From: Candidatus Phosphitivorax anaerolimi | Lineage (GTDB): Bacteria; Desulfobacterota; Desulfomonilia; UBA1062 | Length of the DNA stretch: 64,000 nt | Direction of reading: 5' to 3' | NCBI GenBank assembly: GCA_001896555.1 | Contig: MPOS01000033.1 | Span: forward strand, 1 to 64,000 | Part shown: positions 1-7,473 of the stretch, in pieces | Layout of the letters: every line of letters starts with the position of its first letter | Numbering within the stretch: the stretch's first letter is position 1 | Program-made: the position numbers and the translations under genes | Notes under the pieces: model-generated | Database searches by the model: none | The model's input: the letters and a program-made list of their open reading frames with translations, nothing else | What the model was told of the DNA's origin: nothing

Positions 1-492
1 ATGCGCGCCAACAACTACGGCAGGATCATCATGACGACCTCTGGAGCGGGTCTGTTCGGCAATTTCGGCCAGAGCAACTATGCCTCTGCCAAGATGGGGT
101 TGATCGGGCTGACGAATGTGCTCAAGCTCGAGGGGGCGAAGTACAACATCATGACCAACGTGATCGTGCCGGTAGCCGCATCCCGTCTCACCGAAGATGT
201 GCTCCCGCCCGAGTTCTTCGAGAAGATGAAGCCCGACTTCGTGACGCCCGCGGTACTGTACATGTGCTCGGATAAGTGCACGGACAATGGGATGATCATC
301 AACGCGGCGTTAGGATACTTCAGCCGCACGGCCGTGATGACAGGGCCGGGTGCGATCCTGTCCGACGGAAAGAAAATTCCCACGCCTGAGGAGGTCATGG
401 AGAGCTGGAGCAAGATAACAAGTCTTGAAAATCCGAAATTTTTCGGTATGCTTCCAGAAATGTTCGGCGTGCTCAGCCCTGTGCTTCAATAG
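1..492 (+). CDS. Short-chain dehydrogenase/reductase, C-terminal part (cut by window edge)
   Basis: The 163 visible residues are the C-terminal part of a Rossmann-fold short-chain dehydrogenase. The catalytic Tyr-x-x-x-Lys is seen in SNYASAKMGLIGLTN, preceded by the usual serine-containing strand (IIMTTSGAG). The NAD(P)-binding GxxxGxG segment is missing because the gene begins upstream of base 1; the ATG at base 1 is internal. The part after the active site (VIVPVAASRLTEDVLPPE, then a tail of about 60 residues) resembles the 3-hydroxyacyl-CoA dehydrogenase domain of peroxisomal multifunctional enzyme type 2. With the acyl-CoA genes downstream, a role in oxidising a 3-hydroxyacyl-CoA is likely. 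The exact substrate cannot be read. Confidence 0.85.
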   Translation: MRANNYGRIIMTTSGAGLFGNFGQSNYASAKMGLIGLTNVLKLEGAKYNIMTNVIVPVAASRLTEDVLPPEFFEKMKPDFVTPAVLYMCSDKCTDNGMIINAALGYFSRTAVMTGPGAILSDGKKIPTPEEVMESWSKITSLENPKFFGMLPEMFGVLSPVLQ

Positions 493-556
493 GGGCAAAG
501 GCAGGCAGGGCTGATCTGTCCCGGCGCTGAAAATACCAAGCAGAACGGAGAAACGT

Positions 557-1192
557 GTGGAAACAGCTCTCGAGAAGGCGAAAAAAGATCCGGAATCGAT
601 GAAGGCGAGGATCCTTGCGGTTGCCAGAAAGATCTTCGGTGAATACGGCTTCCATGGCACCACCATGAGGATGATCGCGAAGGAAGTGGGCATCGACATA
701 TCCACGCTCCACTATCATTGGGGGGAAAAGAAAGACCTGTACGAGGCGGTGATCATCGACATCAACAACGATCTGGGAAGAAAGTTCGTCGAGGTGGAGA
801 AGATCATCCACGGCCGTCCACTGGAAGAGCGTATCGAGATCGGGATCGACACCATGGTCGATTACCTCTTCCTTCATCCCGAGATCTCCAACCTGGTGCT
901 GCACCGCTATTTCGGGAAGATTCGCCATGAGGAGCTGGTGGATTTCAAGGTGCCTGAGTTCACCATAGACATCGTCCGTTCCATGGGGCTGAAGCAAGAC
1001 AAACAAAACATCAGCTTCTCCATGGCATCGGTGCTGACCATCATGAACTCCATACACAGCTTTATCTCGGGAGAGGCTTTTTTCCGCACGATCATACGGC
1101 AGAACAGGGACGAGTACATCGCGATGGTGAAGAAGACGCTGAAAGACATCTTCATTCCCGCATTCATCTACGACAAGAACAAGTTCGAGTAG
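557..1192 (+). CDS. TetR/AcrR-family transcriptional regulator
   Basis: A 211-residue protein with an N-terminal TetR DNA-binding domain (about residues 17-65: ILAVARKIFGEYGFHGTTMR, then the recognition helix ending in STLHYHWGEKKDLY). The rest is a helical ligand-binding and dimerisation domain without recognisable ligand residues. The start is GTG, with GGAG six bases upstream. It lies between a short-chain dehydrogenase and an acyl-CoA dehydrogenase on the same strand, so it probably represses this cluster and responds to an acyl-CoA, as FadR/PsrA-type TetR proteins do; that is inference from context. Confidence 0.9.
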   Translation: METALEKAKKDPESMKARILAVARKIFGEYGFHGTTMRMIAKEVGIDISTLHYHWGEKKDLYEAVIIDINNDLGRKFVEVEKIIHGRPLEERIEIGIDTMVDYLFLHPEISNLVLHRYFGKIRHEELVDFKVPEFTIDIVRSMGLKQDKQNISFSMASVLTIMNSIHSFISGEAFFRTIIRQNRDEYIAMVKKTLKDIFIPAFIYDKNKFE

Positions 1193-1239
1193 GTTCTCAT
1201 CCGAAATCCGGCCGGCTGCATGTTCTCGACCGGGGGGAC

Positions 1240-1285
1240 GGACCTGTCTTCTTCCTCCTCCGCTCAAGCTATGGGGGACAGGTCC
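1240..1285. repeat. Inverted repeat in the gap after the TetR gene
   Basis: The 279-base gap holds a perfect 9-base inverted repeat, GGACCTGTC at 1240-1248 and GACAGGTCC at 1277-1285, each arm next to a G-run. The motif GGGGACAGGTCC resembles the core of REP-type palindromes mobilised by RAYT transposases, and a similar GGGGACAGTGCC lies near 24932. It could also be a weak terminator or a regulator site. No protein-coding gene is seen in the gap. Confidence 0.4.
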
Positions 1286-1471
1286 TTCCCCTTTTCACAG
1301 CCCTGCAGGCACGATTACCCTTTCTTGGAAGGTCACGGCCCCGCTTGCCTGTGAATCAGCGGGGCATGAGGCGGCATGAAGGCGTGCGACCCGTCATGGA
1401 GTGTTGCACGAGAGGGAATCATCAAAAGACCGGCTGTTGTGGTTCATACTACTGATCGAGGAGGAACCGTT

Positions 1472-2614
1472 ATGGAGATCATCCCCTATACCGACGAACA
1501 CAGAATGTTCAGGGATTCTGTCCGGAGATACCTGGAAAAGGAAGTCATACCATATGTCGATGAATGGGAAGAGGCGGGCATCACACCCCGGAGCGCATGG
1601 AAAAAGCTGGGGGACCAGGGGTTCCTCGGTACGTGCGTACCCGAGGAGTACGGCGGGCCGGGCGGAGACTTCCTGTATTCGGTGATCATGACCGAGGAAA
1701 TGAGCCGGACCAACCACATGGGGCTGTGCACGGCCCTGCACAGCGATATCGTGATCCCATACATCCTGTCCTACGGCTCGGAGGATCTCAAGAAAAAGTA
1801 CCTCCCGGGCTGCGTGTCGGGAGACATCATCACCGCAGTCGCCATGACCGAGCCCAACACGGGAAGCGACCTCGCCGCAATCCGTACAACGGCCGTGGAG
1901 GACGGCGAAGATGTCATCATCAACGGGCAGAAGACGTTCATCAGCAACGGCATCAACTGCGGGATCTGTGTAGTGGCTGTTCGCGACCCCAAGGTCCAGG
2001 ACCCGTACAGCGCAATCGATCTCTTCGTGATCGAAGAGGGGACACCGGGTTTTGAGAAGGGAAAGCAGATCAAGAAGGTGGGATGGCGCAGCCAGGATAC
2101 GGCGGAGCTGTATTTCACCGACTGCCGTGTACCCAAGGCCAACCGCCTGGGAGAGAAGGGAACCGGGTTTCTGCATCTTATGGAGAAGCTCCAGCAGGAG
2201 CGGCTCATGTGCGCGATCGGGGCGCAGGCCCTGGCCGAGTACATGCTCGAGATCACGATCGCATACTGCAAAGAGCGCACCGCCTTCGGCAGGCCCATCT
2301 CCAAGTTCCAGCACAGCCAGTTCGAGCTGGTGGAAATGGCCACCGACATCAAGCTCGGACGAACCTTCCTTGACAAGCTGATCGTGGATCACATGGAGGG
2401 AAAGAATGTGGTCGTGGACGTATCCATGGCGAAGTTCTGGATCACGGAGATGGCGAGCAGGGTTGCGGATCGCTGCGTCCAGCTGCACGGCGGATACGGC
2501 TACTGCGACGAGTATCCGATCTCGCGCGCCTGGAGGGATATACGGGTGACCCGGATCTTTGCAGGGACCAACGAGATCATGCGCCAGATCGCAGCCCGGT
2601 TCATGGGCCTGTAG
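1472..2614 (+). CDS. Acyl-CoA dehydrogenase (long-chain/isovaleryl-type active site)
   Basis: A 380-residue FAD-dependent acyl-CoA dehydrogenase, the usual family length. The flavin/substrate signature VAMTEPNTGSDLAAIRTTA (about 124-142) and the C-terminal signature QLHGGYGYCDEYP are present. Where medium- and short-chain enzymes carry the catalytic Glu (YEGTN), this protein has FAGTN. A glutamate at E243 in LQQERL matches the base position of long-chain and isovaleryl-CoA dehydrogenases. The start ATG at 1472 follows GAGGAGGA; longer in-frame starts lack a ribosome site. It should make a 2-enoyl-CoA and pass electrons to ETF. It heads a same-strand run with a CoA-transferase, crotonase, ligase and second crotonase. 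Confidence 0.92.
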   Translation: MEIIPYTDEHRMFRDSVRRYLEKEVIPYVDEWEEAGITPRSAWKKLGDQGFLGTCVPEEYGGPGGDFLYSVIMTEEMSRTNHMGLCTALHSDIVIPYILSYGSEDLKKKYLPGCVSGDIITAVAMTEPNTGSDLAAIRTTAVEDGEDVIINGQKTFISNGINCGICVVAVRDPKVQDPYSAIDLFVIEEGTPGFEKGKQIKKVGWRSQDTAELYFTDCRVPKANRLGEKGTGFLHLMEKLQQERLMCAIGAQALAEYMLEITIAYCKERTAFGRPISKFQHSQFELVEMATDIKLGRTFLDKLIVDHMEGKNVVVDVSMAKFWITEMASRVADRCVQLHGGYGYCDEYPISRAWRDIRVTRIFAGTNEIMRQIAARFMGL

Positions 2615-2680
2615 GAGAAGCGTGCGGGAGGCAGCCCATGAGCCGGCCGCCCGCCGTGAAAGAGAAAGGGAGCCGACATC

Positions 2681-3862
2681 ATGGCAGGACCTCTTGAAGG
2701 ACTGAAGATTCTGGATTTCACCACGCTTCTTCCCGGACCCTTCGCGACCATGAATCTTGCCGACATGGGAGCGGAGGTGCTCCGGATAACCTCGGGCTCC
2801 AGGCCCGACATGGCCGCGTTCGCCCCGCCGTTTTTCCCGGGCACGGATCTGTCGTTCGCCACGGCCTACTTGGGGCGGGGAAAGCGCTGCCTCGCACTCA
2901 ACCTGAAAGATGCACGGGCCGTTCGCATCGTTCATCAGCTGCTTGAGCGCTATGACATCCTGATCGAGCAGTTCCGCCCGGGGGTGATGGCCAGATTCGG
3001 CCTCGATTACGAGAGCCTGAAGAAGATCAATCCGGCGCTTATCTACTGCTCTCTCACCGGCTACGGCCAAGACAGCCCGATCAGCGGACGGGCCGGTCAC
3101 GACATCAACTACCTCGCCCGCTCGGGCCTCATGTCCTATTCCGGAAGGAAAGACACCGGGCCCTCGCCCTTAGGGATGCAGATCGCGGACGTGGCTTCAG
3201 GGTCGAACAATGCCGTAATCGGAATCCTCGCGGCGGTGATCAGCCGTATGAACACCGGCAGAGGCCAGCATATCGACATCTCTATGACCGACGGCACGAT
3301 CGCGTTCAACGCCCTTGTGGCGGGTGCTTATCTCGTCGACGGCCAGGAGCCCGGACGCGAGGGATTTCTCTTAAACGGCGGATCACTCTATGACTTCTAC
3401 GAGACCAAGGACGGTGGATATGTGAGCTTCGGCGGCCTCGAACCCCAGTTCTTCGCCGCCTTCTGCAACGCTATCGGACGCCCTGACCTGATCGAAGGAG
3501 GCGTGACCCCGCCGAATTTGGAAGAGGTCAAGAACGAGATCCGGGCCGTCATGAAGACAAAGACCAGAGACGAGTGGATGGAGATTTTCGATAAAACCGA
3601 CGCGTGCGTCGACCCTGTTCTGTCTCTTTCAGAGGCACTGGACGATCCGCATACGAAAAAGAGGGGCCTTGTGGTGGAGCTCGATCTCGCGTCAGGGGGG
3701 AAGGTGAGGCAACTCGCCAATCCCATCCGGTTCTCGGAAACAAAACAGGAATATACGAAGGCAGGCGTACAGGCCGGCACCCATACCCGGGAAGTGCTGA
3801 AGGAGCTGGGCTATTCGGATCAGGAGATCGATGTTTTTGCCAGAGAAGGGCTTTTCAGCTGA
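2681..3862 (+). CDS. Family III CoA-transferase (CaiB/BaiF)
   Basis: A 393-residue protein with the family III N-terminus (GPLEGLKILDFTTLLPGPFA) and the catalytic aspartate at D170 in QIADVASG, matching Asp169 of formyl-CoA transferase. These enzymes move CoA between acids through an aspartyl-CoA anhydride. Length is normal and the fold appears complete to the C-terminal helix. It starts at ATG 2681 behind AAAGGGAG and sits 66 bases after the acyl-CoA dehydrogenase, so it is probably cotranscribed. It may load CoA onto the acid degraded by the cluster or recycle CoA from a product; the acid cannot be identified. Confidence 0.92.
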   Translation: MAGPLEGLKILDFTTLLPGPFATMNLADMGAEVLRITSGSRPDMAAFAPPFFPGTDLSFATAYLGRGKRCLALNLKDARAVRIVHQLLERYDILIEQFRPGVMARFGLDYESLKKINPALIYCSLTGYGQDSPISGRAGHDINYLARSGLMSYSGRKDTGPSPLGMQIADVASGSNNAVIGILAAVISRMNTGRGQHIDISMTDGTIAFNALVAGAYLVDGQEPGREGFLLNGGSLYDFYETKDGGYVSFGGLEPQFFAAFCNAIGRPDLIEGGVTPPNLEEVKNEIRAVMKTKTRDEWMEIFDKTDACVDPVLSLSEALDDPHTKKRGLVVELDLASGGKVRQLANPIRFSETKQEYTKAGVQAGTHTREVLKELGYSDQEIDVFAREGLFS

Positions 3863-3919
3863 GCTGCCGCACGCGCTTATAAGATGTGCGGGATGAGTTG
3901 ATGAAAGGAAGGTGACTCA

Positions 3920-4753
3920 ATGGCGTCAGGAAAAGGCGGGAATATGGTTTCCTCACAACCCTGTCTGAAGGTCGAGAAGAGCGGGCACGTGGCATGGCTG
4001 GTCCTGAACCGGCCACAGCAGCGCAACACCATGACCATGGAGTTTTTCGAAGATATTACCCGGTGTTTCGAGGAATTCGACACCGACCCCGAGGTGCGGG
4101 TCGTGGTCGTCCGGGCGGAAGGAAAGAGCTTTACCGCCGGTCTTGATCTTGTCGCAGCCCAGGTACTGCTCGGTGACGGGTCTGCCGTGTACCGGGACTG
4201 GCTGTATCGGAAGATCAAAGAGCTCCAGGCAAGCATGACGGCGATCGAGAAATGCAGGAAGCCGGTCATAGCCGCGATCCACGGGCACTGCATCGGCGGG
4301 GGCGTGGACCTCACCAGCGCCTGCGATATCAGGATCGCATCACAGGACGCAGTCTTTTCCATCAGAGAGACTCGGATAGCCATCATCGCGGATATCGGCA
4401 CCCTGCAGCGTCTCCCGTATATCATCGGACAGGGATGGTACCGCGAGCTGGCCATGACGGGAAGAGATTTCACCGCGGAAGAGGCGTTGAAGATGGGGTA
4501 CATCACCAGGCTCTGCCCAGATCGTCAGGCCCTTCTGGAAGAAGCCGGAAAGCTCGCGGAGGAGATCGCCGGGTTGTCCCCCCTCACCGTGCAGGGAGTG
4601 AAGGAGGTTGCGAACTACACCCGCGATCACGGACTCCATCAGGGTCTGGAATACGTTGCGCAGAGGAACGCGTCGATCGTCCCCAATGAAGACATGATCG
4701 AGGCGGTCGCAGCCTTTCTCGAAAAGCGGACCCCGAAGTTCAAGGGCAGGTAA
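3920..4753 (+). CDS. Crotonase-family delta3,5-delta2,4-dienoyl-CoA isomerase
   Basis: A 277-residue crotonase-fold protein. The oxyanion-hole segment AIHGHCIGGGVDLTSACDIR closely follows ECH1-type dienoyl-CoA isomerases. All three acidic residues of that active site are present with the spacing of rat ECH1: D130 (GGGVDL), E150 (IRET) and D158 (IADIG). Ordinary hydratases have a Glu at the first position. The enzyme should shift 3,5-dienoyl-CoA to 2,4-dienoyl-CoA, needed for acids with odd-numbered double bonds. Its presence suggests the cluster handles unsaturated or ring-derived chains. It follows the CoA-transferase by 57 bases. Confidence 0.88.
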   Translation: MASGKGGNMVSSQPCLKVEKSGHVAWLVLNRPQQRNTMTMEFFEDITRCFEEFDTDPEVRVVVVRAEGKSFTAGLDLVAAQVLLGDGSAVYRDWLYRKIKELQASMTAIEKCRKPVIAAIHGHCIGGGVDLTSACDIRIASQDAVFSIRETRIAIIADIGTLQRLPYIIGQGWYRELAMTGRDFTAEEALKMGYITRLCPDRQALLEEAGKLAEEIAGLSPLTVQGVKEVANYTRDHGLHQGLEYVAQRNASIVPNEDMIEAVAAFLEKRTPKFKGR

Positions 4754-4892
4754 GGAGATTAATACATGAGGGGTGAAAGGAGGTGCAGCCGGAGAAGAAA
4801 GTAAGCGCTGGAACGTTTTTTTGGTGAGAAGTGCCTTTGCAATGTATTCAGCAGTGGGATGGTACGCAACCCTATAAAATGAGGAGGAGATT

Positions 4893-6572
4893 ATGTCCAT
4901 GGAACGTTTTTGGCATAAATCGTATGTACCGGGTGTGCCCAAGGAGTTCAAGCCGGAGAAGGTTACCATGGCCGAAAGGCTCAGCCAGGTCGCTGCAAAG
5001 TATCCGGACCGCGTCGCCTTTATCTACATGGGAAAGAAGATCACTTACCGGGAATATGAAGGGCTCGTCAACCGCTTTGCGAGGGCTCTCATCGATCTCG
5101 GGGTGAAGGAGGGCGACAAGGTGGCGATGCTCCTGCCCAACATCCCTCAGATAGTCATTGCCAATCATGCCGTCTACCGCGTCGGGGCTGTGACCGCCAT
5201 GAACAACCCGCTCTATACTGAGCGCGAGCTGGCCCATCAACTCGATGATTCGGACGCCACAGTGCTGGTGACACTCGACCTGCTCCTGCCCCGGGCGCTC
5301 AAGATCAAGTCGGAGACGAAGATTCGCACGATCATCACCTGCCACATCAGCGATTATCTCCCTTTCCCGAAGAAGCAGCTCTTTCCCTATGTGAAAAAGA
5401 ACATGTTCCGAAAGGTGGAGCCGCAGCAGGGAGTGTATCAGTTCATGGATCTCATCGGAAAATATCCGGATGCGCCTGTAGAGAACAAGGCCCGGTGGGA
5501 CGAACTTGCAGCCTTGATCTACACTGGAGGCACGACAGGGGTGAGCAAAGGGGCGATGCTGACACATGGCAACATCTCCTCGGTCGTCCAGCAGTTTTCG
5601 GCCTGGTATCCGGATCTCAAGGATACATACGAGAACCTTCTGGGCATCTATCCGATCTTCCATTCCGCAGGATACTCGGTGGGACAGAACCTCCCCATCT
5701 GGAACGGCTGGTGCTGTACGCTCGTGCCGAAGCCGGAGCCGGGCGCCATTGTGGAAATGCTCTCCAAGTTCAAGCCCACCTTTCTCCCCGGCGTGCCCAC
5801 GATCTATACCGGGCTCCTGAAAAACGATAAGTTCCGGAAGATGAATCTCTCCTTTGTGAAAGGTTACTTCGGCGGCGCCGCTCCGCTACCCGAAGACACT
5901 CTGAACCAGCTGAAACAGCTTCATGGCGCGATCATCTACGATGTGTACGGGGCAACCGAGAATACGGCCTTCGCGACCGTGACACCCTGGGGGGGCAAGG
6001 TGAAGATCGGAACCGTAGGGGTACCGCTTCCCGGCACGGATATCAAGATCGTGGATCTGGATACGGGAACCCGCGAGCTTCCTCCGAAAGAGGCCGGAGA
6101 AATCTGCATCAAGGGCCCTCAAGTCATGTCCGGCTACTACAAGAAGCCGGAGGAGACCGCTCAGGCCCTGAGAGACGGATGGTTTTACACCGGAGACATC
6201 GGGTTTTTCGACGAGGACGGCTATCTGACCATATCCGACCGCAAGAAAGACATGATCTGCGCCAGCGGTTTCAATATCTATCCCAAGGAGGTCGACGATA
6301 TACTCTTCAGCCATCCCAAGATCCTGGAAGCATGCTGCATCGGTGTCCCGGATGAGTACCGCGGGGAGACGGTAAAGGCCTACGTCGTCGTGCAGCCGGG
6401 CGAGACGCTCACGGAACAGGAAGTGATCGCATACTGCAAGGGGAAGATGACCGGCTATAAGGTGCCGACGCAGGTGGAATTCATCGATCAGCTCCCCAAG
6501 AGCGCCATCGGCAAGATCATGCGGCGAGAGGTCAGAGAGATGGACAAAAAGAAAAGGGAAGGAAGATTATGA
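4893..6572 (+). CDS. AMP-forming acyl-CoA synthetase (fatty acid-CoA ligase)
   Basis: A 559-residue ANL-superfamily adenylating enzyme. The P-loop (YTGGTTGVSKG, residues 210-220), the A5 region (YGATEN), the hinge motif (SDRKKDMI) and the C-terminal catalytic lysine (K541 in SAIGKIMRR) are all intact. It converts a carboxylic acid, ATP and CoA to acyl-CoA, AMP and diphosphate through an acyl-adenylate. Sequence style is closest to long- and medium-chain fatty acid ligases. The start ATG 4893 is directly preceded by GAGGAGGAGA. The stop overlaps the next crotonase start by four bases (ATGA), so the two are translationally coupled. This is the likely entry step of the pathway. Confidence 0.93.
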   Translation: MSMERFWHKSYVPGVPKEFKPEKVTMAERLSQVAAKYPDRVAFIYMGKKITYREYEGLVNRFARALIDLGVKEGDKVAMLLPNIPQIVIANHAVYRVGAVTAMNNPLYTERELAHQLDDSDATVLVTLDLLLPRALKIKSETKIRTIITCHISDYLPFPKKQLFPYVKKNMFRKVEPQQGVYQFMDLIGKYPDAPVENKARWDELAALIYTGGTTGVSKGAMLTHGNISSVVQQFSAWYPDLKDTYENLLGIYPIFHSAGYSVGQNLPIWNGWCCTLVPKPEPGAIVEMLSKFKPTFLPGVPTIYTGLLKNDKFRKMNLSFVKGYFGGAAPLPEDTLNQLKQLHGAIIYDVYGATENTAFATVTPWGGKVKIGTVGVPLPGTDIKIVDLDTGTRELPPKEAGEICIKGPQVMSGYYKKPEETAQALRDGWFYTGDIGFFDEDGYLTISDRKKDMICASGFNIYPKEVDDILFSHPKILEACCIGVPDEYRGETVKAYVVVQPGETLTEQEVIAYCKGKMTGYKVPTQVEFIDQLPKSAIGKIMRREVREMDKKKREGRL

Positions 6573-7372
6573 ACACAGGCACCCGGGGATTCAGAACACT
6601 GCTCTTCGAGGAGCGAGAGCCTTCGATCGGGATGGTCACCATGAACCGTCCTGACCAGCTCAACGCAATCAACGTGGAAATGCTTGAGGATTTCGAACAA
6701 TTGTTCGGAGAATTGTCCAGGGACGACTCTATCAGAGTCCTCGTCATAACCGGTGCGGGCAGGGGATTTTCCTCAGGCGCCGACCTGAACGATGCCGTGG
6801 TCTACAAGGACACGGATGCGTTCGCCGACCCTGAGCGGTTCCTGAAGATCGTGCAGGAGCGATATGCGGCGCTGGTTCTGGGTTTGCGGAAGATACCGCA
6901 GCCCGTCATATCCGCCGTGAACGGGCCAGCTGCGGGAGGGGGGTTTGCCATGGCCCTGGCAAGCGACATCCGGGTGGCGAGCCCCGAGGCATATTTCGTG
7001 GCCTCGTTCATCAATATCGGGCTTTCCGGCGGCGAGCTTGGATGCTCCTATTTTTTGCCGCGGCTGGTGGGGCTCTCTCATGCCTCCGACATCCTCTACA
7101 CCGGCAGAAAGGTCCGAGCGGATGAGGCTGAGAAGATGGGACTGGTCAGCAGGGTGGTTCCCAGGGAAGAGCTGGTGGAAGCAGCCCTTTCCTATGCCCG
7201 GATGATGACGGGTAAGAGCGTGGGCGGGCTGAAGCTCACCAAGCGTGTGCTCGAAGAGAATCTCCATGCCTCTTCGCTTCAGAGTGCAGTTAATCTCGAG
7301 AACCGCAACCAGACCGTCATGGTTTTCTCGGGGGAGTTTTTCAAGCTGATCCAGTCGTTTTACAAGGGATAA
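6569..7372 (+). CDS. Enoyl-CoA hydratase/isomerase-family protein with atypical active site
   Basis: A 267-residue crotonase-fold protein. The fold markers are clear (MVTMNRPDQLNAIN, FSSGADLND, NGPAAGGGFAMALASDIR, ILYTGRKV). The first catalytic Glu of hydratases falls at A127 in GGGFAMA, and the second position is also not acidic (FINIG). A glutamate, E156 in LSGGELG, sits where isomerases of the ECH1 type carry their third acid. It may therefore be an isomerase or act on an unusual substrate rather than be a simple hydratase. It overlaps the ligase stop by four bases and ends the ligase-coupled pair. Confidence 0.85.
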   Translation: MNTGTRGFRTLLFEEREPSIGMVTMNRPDQLNAINVEMLEDFEQLFGELSRDDSIRVLVITGAGRGFSSGADLNDAVVYKDTDAFADPERFLKIVQERYAALVLGLRKIPQPVISAVNGPAAGGGFAMALASDIRVASPEAYFVASFINIGLSGGELGCSYFLPRLVGLSHASDILYTGRKVRADEAEKMGLVSRVVPREELVEAALSYARMMTGKSVGGLKLTKRVLEENLHASSLQSAVNLENRNQTVMVFSGEFFKLIQSFYKG

Positions 7373-7440
7373 TGCCGGGGACAGCCGGCAGGCAATACAT
7401 CGTTGTCCTCCCGAAATGCTGCCATGGCAGGCCCCGGCAT
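7372..7440. repeat. Inverted repeat enclosing a 12-base palindrome between crotonase and dehydrogenase
   Basis: ATGCCGGGG at 7372-7380 pairs with CCCCGGCAT at 7432-7440 around a 51-base loop. Inside lies the perfect palindrome CTGCCATGGCAG (7419-7430). There is no T-run, so it is a poor intrinsic terminator; an operator or a partial attenuator before the dehydrogenase gene at 7474 is possible. Confidence 0.35.
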
Positions 7441-7473
7441 GCGGCCGGTGATGGGCGATAAAGGAGGGAAGAG

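Noticed and set aside
4766-4804. A 12-codon arginine-rich frame (MRGERRCSRRRK) after a good ribosome site, before the acyl-CoA ligase
   Set aside because: Too short to support by sequence alone; AG-rich DNA near ribosome sites gives such frames by chance.
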